DNA of 38,338 nucleotides. It comes from a bacterium OM1 bin76 (lineage in GTDB: Bacteria > Actinomycetota > Acidimicrobiia > Spongiisociales > ZC4RG35). The stretch covers positions 1 through 38,338 of the forward strand of contig MPNA01000025.1 in NCBI GenBank assembly GCA_002238785.1. The letters are read 5' to 3'. The notes beneath the pieces are model-generated. The model did not search any database. It was not told the origin of the DNA and saw nothing but the letters and a program-made list of their open reading frames with translations. The translations under genes were made by a program, and so were the position numbers. This document shows, piece by piece, positions 15,618-23,565 of this stretch (position 1 is its first letter; every line of letters starts with the position of its first letter).

Positions 15618-17120
15618 ATGAAAGCCGCAGAGTACCGAAGCCACGACGCGATGGGACTGGCCGAACTCATCGCTACCAAGCAAGTACAGCCACAGGAAGT
15701 CATGGAAACCGCCATTCGCCAGATGGAGCGCCTCAACCCGGCGCTCAACGCGGTAGTCCACACCACTTACGACCGGGCCGCCCAGATATTGGAGGCGGGC
15801 CTTCCCGACTCTCCCCTGGCAGGCGTTCCCTTTCTTCTCAAGGACCTCGGTCAGTTCTGGGAGGGGGTGCCCACCTCCTCGGGATCGCGGGCCCTCCTGG
15901 GTTTCATGCCCATGTTCACCTCCACCCTCACCTCCCGGTATCTGGCGGGGGGGTTGGTCATCCTGGGCAAGACCTCCACCCCCGAGTTCGGGATGGCGTC
16001 GGTAACCGAACCGGCGATACACGGCATCACCAACAATCCCTGGGATCCCGAGATAACCGCCGGCGGCTCCTCGGGGGGTTCCGCATCGGCGGTGGCATCG
16101 GGAATGGTCCCGGTCGCCCATGCCAGCGATGGCGGGGGTTCCATTCGGATCCCGAGTGCGGCCTGCGGATTGGTGGGACTGAAGCCCACCCGGGGAAGGA
16201 ACCCGGTAGGACCGGTAGTGGGAGAGGGTTGGTACGGTCTGGCCGCTTCCCATGTGGTTACCAGGACTGTGCGGGACTCCGCGGCGCTGCTGGACCTCAG
16301 CCACGGACCCGAGCCAGGTGACCCCTACGCCGCCACCCCTCCGCAGGGCAGTTTTCTGGAAGCCGTCTGCGCACCTCCTCGGCGCCTGCGGATCGGAGTG
16401 ATTGAGGACGCCGTCACCGGGGATGTCACCTTGGATCCCGACTCCAGGGAAGCTGTGGGGAAGACCGCTTCCCTTCTGGAAGACCTGGGTCATGTCGTCG
16501 AGCCAGTTTCAACCGGGATCGGCCCGGGGCCGGGGAGGCGAGCGATGCTCGTCCTGTCATCGGTGGACACCGCCTGGATGGTGGAGACGTTCCACGTCGA
16601 CCAGACCCTCCTGGAGCCGGCCAACCAGGTGGTAGTACGAGCCGGGAAAGAGATCTCGGCCACCGAGTTCGCCGCCAACCTCTTCCTGGTTCGCAGCTAC
16701 GGACGTCTAATCGGCCAGATCATGGAGCGCCACGACGTGCTACTCACATCCACCCTGGGGACCCGGCCATGGCCTCATCGGATCCTCCAACCCGACGCCG
16801 AGCAACAAGAGCGCATCGCGGCGGTGCTGGAAGGCCGCAACGCCGGATCCGCGTTCGACGTGGTTGAGGACGTGGCGGTTAGGAACATGAATCGGATCCC
16901 CAACACCTGGCTGTTCAACATGACCGGACAACCGGCCATGAGCCTGCCTCTCCACCGGACCGCGATCGGGCACCCGGTGGGCGTTCAACTGGTGGGGCGT
17001 TTGGGGAGGGAAGAGGACCTGTTCAATGTGGCGGGTCAACTGGAGGAGGCCAGACCCTGGGACCATCCCTTCACCAATCCGCAGAGGCCTCAGTGGGCGG
17101 AATCAGGTGCGCAGCAGTAG
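15618..17120 (+). CDS. Amidase signature family enzyme
   Basis: This 500-residue hydrolase has the Ser-cisSer-Lys triad of the amidase signature family: Lys75 in PFLLKDLG, the cis-Ser in AGGSSGGSA (about 151/152) and nucleophile Ser175 in SDGGGSIRIP. It should cleave a carboxamide to acid and ammonia. The specific substrate cannot be read, and GatA is unlikely because no gatB or gatC is adjacent. The ATG at 15618 gives the normal N-terminus. A PAC2-family gene follows 10 bases after the stop, suggesting one transcript. No signal peptide is present, so it acts in the cytoplasm. Amide products from peptide or nitrile breakdown are possible substrates (inference). Confidence 0.9.
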   Translation: MKAAEYRSHDAMGLAELIATKQVQPQEVMETAIRQMERLNPALNAVVHTTYDRAAQILEAGLPDSPLAGVPFLLKDLGQFWEGVPTSSGSRALLGFMPMFTSTLTSRYLAGGLVILGKTSTPEFGMASVTEPAIHGITNNPWDPEITAGGSSGGSASAVASGMVPVAHASDGGGSIRIPSAACGLVGLKPTRGRNPVGPVVGEGWYGLAASHVVTRTVRDSAALLDLSHGPEPGDPYAATPPQGSFLEAVCAPPRRLRIGVIEDAVTGDVTLDPDSREAVGKTASLLEDLGHVVEPVSTGIGPGPGRRAMLVLSSVDTAWMVETFHVDQTLLEPANQVVVRAGKEISATEFAANLFLVRSYGRLIGQIMERHDVLLTSTLGTRPWPHRILQPDAEQQERIAAVLEGRNAGSAFDVVEDVAVRNMNRIPNTWLFNMTGQPAMSLPLHRTAIGHPVGVQLVGRLGREEDLFNVAGQLEEARPWDHPFTNPQRPQWAESGAQQ

Positions 17121-17130
17121 TCTTTGAGGC

Positions 17131-17991
17131 GTGTCGCGTGTCAACTGGCGTCGCTACAAGCCTCTGGGCCGGCCGACCGCCTTGGTCGCCTACCGGGGCT
17201 GGGGAGACGCAGGAGAGGCTTCCAGCCGGGCGGTGGACCATGTGCTCTCCATCCATCCGTCGGTGCTGTTGGAGGAAATCGACGCCGAAGAATATTTCGA
17301 CTTCCAAGTGCTGCGTCCCGAAATCCGATTCGCGCAAGGCGGAAGCGTTTCGCTTACCTGGCCGAGCACCAAGATCTATCTGACGACTCCTCCGGGGGAA
17401 AGCCCCCTGCTGGTGATCACCGGCGACGAACCGCATGCCCGATGGAAGACCTACGTCCGGCAAATCATGGATCTGTGCCGCACCGCCGGCGTGGAGAAGG
17501 TGCTCACCATGGGCGCCTTCATGGGCCAGGTCGCCCACACCTTGCCGGTACCCATGGTGGGCAGAGCCACTCATCCGGACCAACTTCACCGGCATGGTCT
17601 GTTCGGATCCAACTACCAGGGACCCACCGGAATTGTGGGAGTCCTCCACCAAGCCTTCACCCAGGAAGGCTGGAATGCCCTGACTCTGTGGGCGGCGGTC
17701 CCCCACTACCTATCCACCCAGGAGTATCCCCCCGCTTCCCTGGCGCTGGTCGAAAAGGCCTCACAAATCCTGGGCATCGACCTGCAGCCCTCCCCCCTTG
17801 AGGTGGAGGTCTCCGAGTTTCGCGACAAGTTGGAGGCTGTGATCGCCGAATCGGAGGATCTGGCGGGATACATAAAGCACCTGGAAGAAGAACTATCCCA
17901 GGGCGACGACCTCCAGCCCGAAGACTTGGAAGACGCTCGGGATCAAATGATCTCCGAAATCGAAGAGTTTCTGCGACGCCCCGAAAACTAG
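17131..17991 (+). CDS. PAC2 family protein
   Basis: This 286-residue protein belongs to the PAC2 (DUF75) family, named after a eukaryotic proteasome-assembly chaperone and common in actinobacteria. The N-terminal YRGWGDAGEASSRAV segment, the EEYFDFQVLRPEIRF region and the later MGAFMGQVAHT region are typical. The C-terminal third (about 215-286) is acidic and predicted helical, with a coiled-coil-like pattern. The biochemical role of bacterial PAC2 proteins is not settled; a link to proteasome or Pup systems is suggested by co-occurrence only. No proteasome genes lie in this window. The GTG at 17131 is the first start giving the full domain and follows the amidase by ten bases. Confidence 0.85.
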   Translation: MSRVNWRRYKPLGRPTALVAYRGWGDAGEASSRAVDHVLSIHPSVLLEEIDAEEYFDFQVLRPEIRFAQGGSVSLTWPSTKIYLTTPPGESPLLVITGDEPHARWKTYVRQIMDLCRTAGVEKVLTMGAFMGQVAHTLPVPMVGRATHPDQLHRHGLFGSNYQGPTGIVGVLHQAFTQEGWNALTLWAAVPHYLSTQEYPPASLALVEKASQILGIDLQPSPLEVEVSEFRDKLEAVIAESEDLAGYIKHLEEELSQGDDLQPEDLEDARDQMISEIEEFLRRPEN

Positions 17992-18061
17992 AGGAACCTT
18001 TCTCTGCCAGCCTCAAGGCCGTTGTGGGCGACAACTAGCCGGCGCCGATCCCAGGGTTCCC

Positions 18062-19627
18062 TCAGCTGAACAGTTCGGCGTGGCGGGAGCGGAGGACAGT
18101 CTTTTGGACCTTGCCCATCGCATTGCGGGGAAGGCTCTCGGTTTCCAGGAACAGCTTGGGAATCCTGTACCCCGCCAGACGGGAGGCAAGGGCCTGACGG
18201 ATGAGCTCGGCCGCCTCTTCACCTTCACCGTCCCACACCACCGCCGCCACCACCGCCTCCCCGAAATCGGGGTGAGGGACCCCGAACACCGCCGATTCCA
18301 CCACCCCGGGCACGGAATTCAAGACCGCTTCCACCCCCATAGGGTGTACGTTCAGACCGCCGGTGATAATCAGGTCCTTGGATCTTCCCCTCAAGCGAAC
18401 TCGGCCGTCCCCATCAAGTACAGCCAGGTCTCCGGTGGCAACCCAACCAAGGGGATCCCGAGTCCCGGCCGTCTCGGTGGCGCTGTTCAGATACCCGTTG
18501 TAGGCGCCGGCGCTGCGAACCCACAGTTCTCCCGTTGCCCCCGGCCCGCAAATGTCGCCTGTGCTATCCACCACCTTCAACTCCACCCCTTCCAGGGCAT
18601 ATCCCACTGATCCGGGGAGTCGCTCCCCGTTCAAGGGGTTGGAAGTGACTATTCCCACCTCCGTCATACCGTACCGTTCCACGATCCGGCGCCCGCTGCG
18701 CCTTCGGAATTCCTCCCAGACCTGCGGGAGGAGAGGCGCCGATCCGCTGGTGAACAGCCTCATTCCCGCCAAGGCCTCCCTTCTGAGGGCCGGACTGTCC
18801 ATGAGTCGCGTGTAGTAGGTGGGCACAGCCATGAACACCGTTGCCTGACCAAACAACCGGATGGCCTCCTCCGGGTCGAACGAGGGCATCAGGAAGGTCG
18901 AAGCTCCCGCCAACAAGGCACACATGAGAGCTACCAAGAGTCCGTGGGTATGAAACAGGGGAAGGGCGTGTACCAGGATGTCACTGGATCGCATGTCCCA
19001 CACTCTGCACAACGCCAGTACATTGGCTGCCACCGCCCGGTGGCTGAGCACCGCTCCCCGGGGCTTTCCGGTGGTGCCGGAGGTGTAGAGAATCACGGCC
19101 GGATCATTGCCAGAGGGCCGCAGTTCCGAATGGCGAATCCTGGGTTCGGCGGGCCGAGCCAGCCTGCCGGCACTCCCCAGAGAAGCCATCTGGACCGCAG
19201 AGGCAGGGCCTCCCACCCACTCCCCCACTTCAGGTTCCCGGGATGGGTCACACACCACCAGTCGAGGTGTGCAGTCCCTCACCAGTTCTTGCAACTCCAC
19301 CGGGGTGTAGGCGGGATTGATGGGAACGTAGACCGCGCCGTGGCTCAGGCAAGCCAGGAACAGCAACACGTTGGCCGGCGACTTCTCAACGTAGACCAGA
19401 ATGCGATCGCCTGGCTCGACTCCCCATACCGCCAAGCTCTTTCGACACTGCTCGATCTCAGACGCCAGTTCCGCAAAGGTCAGGGACCACCCGTCGGAAG
19501 TCTGCAAGGCGGGTTTGGCCGCGTAACGGGCAGTGACCTGTTGGAGCAGGCCATACAATCCGCCGGGAAGGTCGGGCGGATCGACAAGCCAGCGGTCGAG
19601 ATCGAAGTCATCGAAGAGCCGAGCCAT
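18062..19627 (-). CDS. AMP-forming acyl-CoA synthetase, malonyl-CoA-synthetase-like (MatB/ACSF3 type)
   Basis: This 521-residue ligase activates a carboxylic acid with ATP and CoA. The phosphate-binding loop ILYTSGTTGKPRGAVLSH, the ERYGMTE motif, the GRSKDLIITGG hinge and the C-terminal catalytic Lys in RNAMGKVQK are all visible. The central stretches HALPLFHTHGLLVA, AVPTYYTRL and LFTSGSAPLL closely resemble those I know from malonyl-CoA synthetases. Malonate or methylmalonate is therefore the best substrate guess, with O-succinylbenzoate or medium-chain acids as alternatives. The start is the ATG at 19627. It lies only 21 bases from the 3' end of tRNA-Phe on the same strand, so its message may be part of the tRNA transcript. 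No clear Shine-Dalgarno is seen. Confidence 0.88.
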   Translation of the reverse strand: MARLFDDFDLDRWLVDPPDLPGGLYGLLQQVTARYAAKPALQTSDGWSLTFAELASEIEQCRKSLAVWGVEPGDRILVYVEKSPANVLLFLACLSHGAVYVPINPAYTPVELQELVRDCTPRLVVCDPSREPEVGEWVGGPASAVQMASLGSAGRLARPAEPRIRHSELRPSGNDPAVILYTSGTTGKPRGAVLSHRAVAANVLALCRVWDMRSSDILVHALPLFHTHGLLVALMCALLAGASTFLMPSFDPEEAIRLFGQATVFMAVPTYYTRLMDSPALRREALAGMRLFTSGSAPLLPQVWEEFRRRSGRRIVERYGMTEVGIVTSNPLNGERLPGSVGYALEGVELKVVDSTGDICGPGATGELWVRSAGAYNGYLNSATETAGTRDPLGWVATGDLAVLDGDGRVRLRGRSKDLIITGGLNVHPMGVEAVLNSVPGVVESAVFGVPHPDFGEAVVAAVVWDGEGEEAAELIRQALASRLAGYRIPKLFLETESLPRNAMGKVQKTVLRSRHAELFS

Positions 19628-19648
19628 GTTATGTCGGCCCCATAACGG

Positions 19649-19721
19649 TGGCCAGGGGCAGAATCGAACTGCCGACCCTCGGTTTTTCAGACCGATACTC
19701 TACCAACTGAGCTACCTGGCC
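19649..19721 (-). tRNA. tRNA-Phe (GAA)
   Basis: The complement of this stretch folds as a 73-base cloverleaf. The acceptor stem is GGCCAGG/CCTGGCC, the D arm is GCTC...GAGT, and the anticodon stem TCGGT/ACCGA holds loop CTGAAAA with anticodon GAA. The T arm is GGCAG-TTCGATT-CTGCC and the discriminator base is A. The full CCA end is not encoded (the next bases are CCG). It lies 13 bases downstream of tRNA-Asp on the same strand, counting from the Asp discriminator base, and is presumably processed from a shared precursor. Confidence 0.97.
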
Positions 19722-19731
19722 TCCCGACCCT

Positions 19732-19809
19732 TGGCGGGGACGACGGGATTTGAACCCGCGACCTCTGGCTTGACAGGCCAGCGAACACTCCAGACTGTTC
19801 TACGCCCCC
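19732..19809 (-). tRNA. tRNA-Asp (GTC), CCA encoded
   Basis: The complement folds as a cloverleaf. The acceptor stem is GGGGGCG/CGTCCCC with one G-U pair. The D stem is GAAC/GTTC, and the anticodon stem CTGGC/GCCAG holds loop CTGTCAA (anticodon GTC). The T arm is GCGGG-TTCAAAT-CCCGT, the discriminator is G, and CCA is encoded. The body is 75 bases. The T arm and variable loop match actinobacterial tRNA-Asp from memory. The 5' end directly abuts a fragment that looks like the 5' half of another tRNA. Confidence 0.93.
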
Positions 19810-19826
19810 AGTTGAGCTAGAGGGAC
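19808..19826 (-). pseudogene. tRNA 5'-half relic joined to the front of tRNA-Asp
   Basis: Read on the minus strand, this is GTCCCTC-TA-GCTC-AACTGG. That is exactly the layout of a tRNA 5' end: seven acceptor bases, TA at positions 8-9, the D-stem strand GCTC and a D-loop with GG. The last two G bases are the first two of the tRNA-Asp acceptor stem. No matching 3' half exists. It is probably the remnant of a deleted or recombined tRNA in this cluster. RNase P would remove it with the tRNA-Asp leader. Confidence 0.5.
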
Positions 19827-19858
19827 CCCGGCTCGGGTTAGCCGAGTCCCGCATTGTC

Positions 19859-19864
19859 AGTATA
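19859..19864 (-). promoter_or_regulatory. Predicted -10 element of the tRNA-Asp/Phe operon
   Basis: TATACT is read on the minus strand about 33 bases before the relic. No good -35 box lies 16-18 bases upstream. Between it and the relic is a CTCGG/CCGAG hairpin (about 19832-19846). The region 19827-19930 contains no gene. Confidence 0.4.
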
Positions 19865-19930
19865 TCTGCTCTTGCCGGGTCCTGCGCCCGGTTTGCCGAG
19901 TGGCCTGGCAACCCGGACAGTTGCCCGCCG

Positions 19931-20953
19931 TTAGCCGAGAGTTAGGGCGACCTTTCCAAGTTGGCGCGCCGAGTCCAGCCTTGCCACCGCAGCCGGCAGA
20001 TCCTCGAACGCGAACACACGGTCCACCGGAGGCGGCGTAGCTTTGCCTGAGGCCAGCAGGCCCAGCAAATCCTGGTACTCGGAAGGGGTATACATCGTTG
20101 ACCCGATGATCTCCAACTGCCGGAAGAACAGTGCCGGGACAAAGATCTCCGCCTTGGCGCCGCTGGTGGCGCCGCATACCACCATCCGGCCCCCGGGCCT
20201 CAGGGACCGAAGCGACTGTCCCCAAGTGGCAGGACCCACATTCTCGATCACCACATCAGCCAAGCCGCCGGCAGCAGCCTTCAATTCCTTTGCGAACTGG
20301 CCGCTGGAGTCAAAGCCCGCTTCCGCCCCGTTGGCAACTGCCCAGGCGATCTTCTCCGGATCCCGGGAGGTGACGAACACTCTGGCCCCCAGCGAAGCCC
20401 CCAAGAGGGCTGCGGCGCTGGAAACGCCGCCTCCCACTCCCACAACCACCAGAGTCTCGCCCTTGTTCAGGCGCCCCCTGCGCAGCATTCGGAAGGCAGT
20501 GCCGGCCGCCAGGGAGAAGGACCCGGCGGTCTCCCATGACAGATTCGGCGGCTTCGGAACAGCGTTGGCAGCCGGCACCACCACCATCTCCGCCAGGGTT
20601 CCCTGGCTGTGCTCGCCCAAGACTCCGAAATGCCGGCAATAGACCGTTTCGCCACTGTCGCAAACCTCGCATGCGCCGCAGGACAACGAAGGATTGATAA
20701 CGACCTCGTCTCCTTCTGCCAGGTCTGCGACCCCTGGCCCTACGGCATCTACCACCCCGGCGCCATCCCCGCCGAGAATGTGTGGGAGGCTGGGAGGAGC
20801 GGGAAGTCCGTGCGTGACCCAGATGTCAAGATGGTTGAGAGCAATGATCCGGGTCCTGATCCGCACCTGGCCCTCTCCGGGTTCGGGAGGTGGAATCTCA
20901 TCCAATGACAGGGCTTTCGGACCGGTAAGTTGATGTAAACGCCAAGCTCGCAT
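19931..20953 (-). CDS. Zinc-containing MDR family quinone-oxidoreductase-like dehydrogenase
   Basis: This 340-residue medium-chain dehydrogenase/reductase has a GroES-like N-terminal domain and a Rossmann domain with VVGVGGGVSSAAALLGA. The structural zinc site is intact: Cys92, 95, 98 and 106 (CGACEVCDSGETVYC). The usual catalytic zinc ligands are missing: Asn40 replaces the Cys and GGD replaces GHE. It therefore probably works as an NAD(P)H-dependent quinone or enone reductase rather than as an alcohol dehydrogenase. I chose ATG 20953 because the family's MRAWRL-type N-terminus begins there. The frame extends to 21073 without homologous sequence. It faces away from the peptide transporter operon across a 322-base gap holding a copy of the TTCGGCGAACC palindrome, 85 bases from this start. 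Confidence 0.87.
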   Translation of the reverse strand: MRAWRLHQLTGPKALSLDEIPPPEPGEGQVRIRTRIIALNHLDIWVTHGLPAPPSLPHILGGDGAGVVDAVGPGVADLAEGDEVVINPSLSCGACEVCDSGETVYCRHFGVLGEHSQGTLAEMVVVPAANAVPKPPNLSWETAGSFSLAAGTAFRMLRRGRLNKGETLVVVGVGGGVSSAAALLGASLGARVFVTSRDPEKIAWAVANGAEAGFDSSGQFAKELKAAAGGLADVVIENVGPATWGQSLRSLRPGGRMVVCGATSGAKAEIFVPALFFRQLEIIGSTMYTPSEYQDLLGLLASGKATPPPVDRVFAFEDLPAAVARLDSARQLGKVALTLG

Positions 20954-21275
20954 CTGCCTGAGGGTAATCCGTTTCTGACAGTTAAGCCTTAGCCATGCAC
21001 CCGTTGTGAACCCTATCGGCAGTTGAGGGCGGTGGGGGGTTCGCCGAACATCTGGCCACAAACCACCACCCAATCTGGCAACGGCACTCCCCGCTGGCGG
21101 CGGTTATACCGGTCGGGTGGTGTATCTTCATTCCTATGATTCAACTTCGGCGCGTTCTTCTTCGGCGCCCTCGGGCTGATCGGGCCCCCGGCGGGGAATC
21201 CGGGAAAGGGCCCGCTCCGACCTCTGCACCGTTGGAACACATCAATGACGGACCGGGCGACGGACGGGAGGCTGG
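20954..21275. other. 322-base divergent intergenic region
   Basis: This region separates the MDR reductase (-) from the peptide transporter operon (+). It holds the palindrome core at 21038-21048, a -10-like TATCTT at 21123-21128 on the plus strand, and a short ORF at 21136-21279 that overlaps the ATPase start. Nothing else was recognised. Confidence 0.6.
21038..21048 (-). promoter_or_regulatory. Copy 2 of intergenic palindrome TTCGGCGAACC
   Basis: On the plus strand the site reads GGTTCGCCGAA and continues into C, giving GTTCGCCGAAC at 21039-21049. That is a perfect inverted repeat around one central base. It lies 85 bases upstream of the MDR reductase start and about 230 bases upstream of the transporter ATPase, a normal place for an operator or activator site. 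Confidence 0.5.
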
Positions 21276-21279
21276 ATGA
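21136..21279 (+). CDS. Possible 47-residue leader ORF overlapping the transporter ATPase start
   Basis: An ATG at 21136 opens a 47-codon frame whose TGA (21277-21279) overlaps the ATG of the ATPase gene as ATGA. The -10-like TATCTT ends 7 bases before this ATG, the spacing of actinobacterial leaderless genes. The predicted peptide has an Arg-rich start (MIQLRRVLLRRPRADR) and a Gly/Pro-rich remainder. No family is recognised. It could be a coupling leader or a chance frame in GC-rich DNA. The absence of a good -35 box weakens the case. Confidence 0.3.
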   Translation: MIQLRRVLLRRPRADRAPGGESGKGPAPTSAPLEHINDGPGDGREAG

Positions 21280-23366
21280 CCGCCGGGACCGCGGTAGCCC
21301 CCCCAAGAGATCCGGCGGCCGTCCGCCCCAACCTGCTTGAAATCGAGAACCTATTCGTGCGCTTTGAACTGCCCACAGAGACGGTCCGTGCGGTTAGCGG
21401 CGTAAGCCTTACGGTGGCCCCGAGCGAGACGTTTGCCCTGGTGGGCGAGTCCGGGTCCGGCAAGAGCGTGTCCATGCTATCCGTCATGGGTCTTCTTTCT
21501 TCACCACCTGCGGTTATCTCGGGATCCATTCGGCTGGAGGGCCGCGAAGTCCTGGGCATGTCGGCGCGCCGACTGAGGAAGTATCGCGGCAAAGATGTGG
21601 CCATGGTCTTTCAAGAGCCCATGTCTTCATTGAACCCTGTCCATCGCGTTGGCCGGCAGATCGGTGAGAGCCTGCGGATACACCGCGGCGTTTCCCGGGC
21701 CGAGGCCCGGCGCCAGGCTATCCGCCTTCTGGACAGGGTCGGGATACCGTCGGCCAAAAACAGGGTGGATGACTACCCGCACGAGTTCTCGGGAGGCATG
21801 CGGCAGCGCGCCATGATCGCCATGGCCCTGGCCTGCGAGCCGAAACTGTTGATTGCCGACGAACCGACCACCGCCCTCGATGTGACCGTCCAGGCCCAGA
21901 TTGTGGATCTCGTCCGTGAACTGCAGGCCGAGTACCGCTTGGCGGTGGTGTGGATCACCCATGACCTCGGAGTGGTGGCCGAGATAGCCGATCGGGTGGC
22001 GGTGATGTACGCCGGGCGAATACTGGAGACCGGCCAGGCATCCGACCTGTACCGGGCGACCCGCCATCCTTACACATCGGGACTGCTCCGCTCCATACCT
22101 CGACTCGACCGCTCGGTTACCACCCGGCTGGCGGAGATACCAGGAGCCCCATTCCGGGTCGTAAGCGAGTTGGCGGCCTGCCCCTTCGACGATCGTTGTC
22201 CCCTGGCCGGAGAGGGCTGCCAGGATGCTCTCCCGGAGTTGGACACCGTTGGGCATGGCGGTCACCGGTCGGCGTGCATTCACCACCACCAGATGGGACC
22301 CGCTTCGACGCTCTGGCCGGAAGGAACCGTAGCCGGTGACCAGGCATCGGCCGACCAAGCCATCGACACAGTCGTTTCGGTACGGGACTTGCAAGTCCAC
22401 TTCCCGATCGTCCGTGGCCTGAGCCGGTCCCGAAGGAGGGCTATTCGGGCCGTGGACGGAGTCTCGCTCGACGTGGTCCGGGGGCAGACCCTGGGGATTG
22501 TCGGCGAGAGCGGATGTGGCAAGACCACCCTGGGTCGGGCAATGGTGGCACTTGTGCGACCCACCGGAGGAACGATCGAGATCAACGGGAAGCCGATCAA
22601 CCACCGCAGCGGAAGGCATCGGAGGGTGGTACAGATGATCTTCCAGGACCCCTTTTCTGCCATGAACCCGGGGATGCGGGTCGAGGATGTGATCGCCGAA
22701 CCCCTCCGGATTCACCGACTTGCCGACACTGCTGCCGTCCGCGACCGGGTGACCGAACTGCTCACCCAGGTGGGTCTGCCCGGGGACTCGGGCGAACGTT
22801 ATCCACATGAGTTCAGCGGAGGGCAGAGGCAGCGGATCGCCGTTGCCCGCGCCCTGGCGGCCGACCCCGAGGTCGTCGTGTGCGACGAACCCGTGTCGTC
22901 CTTGGATGTCTCGGTGCAGGCCCAGGTTATAAACCTGCTGGCCGACCTGCAGGCGCGAACCGGTATGGCGATGGTCTTCATAGCCCATGACTTGGCGGTG
23001 GTACGCCACGTCTCCCACGAAGTGGGGGTCATGTATCTGGGAGAAATCGTCGAGAAGGCGCCTCGCGACCAGCTTTACGCGGATCCTCTTCACCCCTACA
23101 CCAAGGCGCTTTTGGAGGCGGTGCCGGTGCCCGAGCCCGACTACGACACCACCCGGCGAACCAGGCTGACCGGAGATGTACCGAGTCCTGCGGATCCTCC
23201 GTCGGGCTGCCGCTTCCACACTCGGTGCCCGGTAGCTGTGGAGGGACTGTGCTCTACGGTCAAGCCTTCGCTCGAGGAGGTGACCCCCGGCCGCTGGGTC
23301 TCCTGCCACCTGGTCAGTCCGCCCGCTGGACACCCTGCGGTCGCTCACCTGGGCCTGGGCGAGTAA
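21276..23366 (+). CDS. Fused double ATP-binding subunit of a peptide/nickel-type ABC transporter (DppD-DppF fusion)
   Basis: This 696-residue protein carries two complete ABC ATPase domains. Domain 1 (about 20-330) has Walker A GESGSGKS, signature FSGGMRQR and Walker B LLIADEP. Domain 2 (about 365-690) has GESGCGKTT, FSGGQRQR and VVCDEP. Each ends with the oligopeptide-type C-terminal region containing paired cysteines (ACPFDDRCPLAGEGC and CRFHTRCPVAVEGLC), which in some relatives bind an Fe-S cluster or stabilise the fold. Such fusions are known. The protein would power the two permeases encoded downstream. GGGAGG lies about 5 bases before ATG 21276 and supports this start. The lipoprotein gene follows after 199 bases. 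Confidence 0.94.
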   Translation: MTAGTAVAPPRDPAAVRPNLLEIENLFVRFELPTETVRAVSGVSLTVAPSETFALVGESGSGKSVSMLSVMGLLSSPPAVISGSIRLEGREVLGMSARRLRKYRGKDVAMVFQEPMSSLNPVHRVGRQIGESLRIHRGVSRAEARRQAIRLLDRVGIPSAKNRVDDYPHEFSGGMRQRAMIAMALACEPKLLIADEPTTALDVTVQAQIVDLVRELQAEYRLAVVWITHDLGVVAEIADRVAVMYAGRILETGQASDLYRATRHPYTSGLLRSIPRLDRSVTTRLAEIPGAPFRVVSELAACPFDDRCPLAGEGCQDALPELDTVGHGGHRSACIHHHQMGPASTLWPEGTVAGDQASADQAIDTVVSVRDLQVHFPIVRGLSRSRRRAIRAVDGVSLDVVRGQTLGIVGESGCGKTTLGRAMVALVRPTGGTIEINGKPINHRSGRHRRVVQMIFQDPFSAMNPGMRVEDVIAEPLRIHRLADTAAVRDRVTELLTQVGLPGDSGERYPHEFSGGQRQRIAVARALAADPEVVVCDEPVSSLDVSVQAQVINLLADLQARTGMAMVFIAHDLAVVRHVSHEVGVMYLGEIVEKAPRDQLYADPLHPYTKALLEAVPVPEPDYDTTRRTRLTGDVPSPADPPSGCRFHTRCPVAVEGLCSTVKPSLEEVTPGRWVSCHLVSPPAGHPAVAHLGLGE

Positions 23367-23524
23367 CCGACTTCACCGCCGGCGGGCCCTTCAGGCCAGC
23401 ATCCAGTCTGGGGTATTGAGAGGCATAGACGCCAAGATTGTCGTTGCCCTTGACCGACCGGTGGCGTTTTCCTGGCTAGCCTGTAAATGAGCCAAGGGAA
23501 TCCCATCCCTCGGTACAGCGATCT

Positions 23525-23542
23525 CCGCCAACTCGTTGGCGG
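23525..23542 (+). promoter_or_regulatory. Leader hairpin before the substrate-binding lipoprotein gene
   Basis: CCGCCAA and TTGGCGG form a perfect 7-base stem around the loop CTCG, immediately before the purine-rich ribosome-binding region (GGGGAGG...AAGGAG). It could protect the 5' end of a processed message or modulate ribosome access. A TTGACC at 23450 and TAGCCT at 23477 might be promoter boxes, but the 21-base spacing is poor. Confidence 0.35.
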
Positions 23543-23565
23543 GGAGGAGAAAGGAGAACAAAGAA

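Noticed and set aside
15050-16321. 423-codon plus-strand frame across argS and the amidase
   Set aside because: It lies antisense to the catalytic part of argS and out of frame with the amidase. Both real genes have intact motifs.
21627-23348. 573-codon open frame opposite the fused ATPase
   Set aside because: It is a shadow of a GC-rich coding sequence with no recognisable domain. The plus-strand frame carries every ABC motif.
21276-23366. Fused double ATPase as a sequencing frameshift or assembly join of two genes
   Set aside because: Both ABC domains are complete and joined by a linker in one frame. Such DppD-DppF fusions are known in this transporter family.
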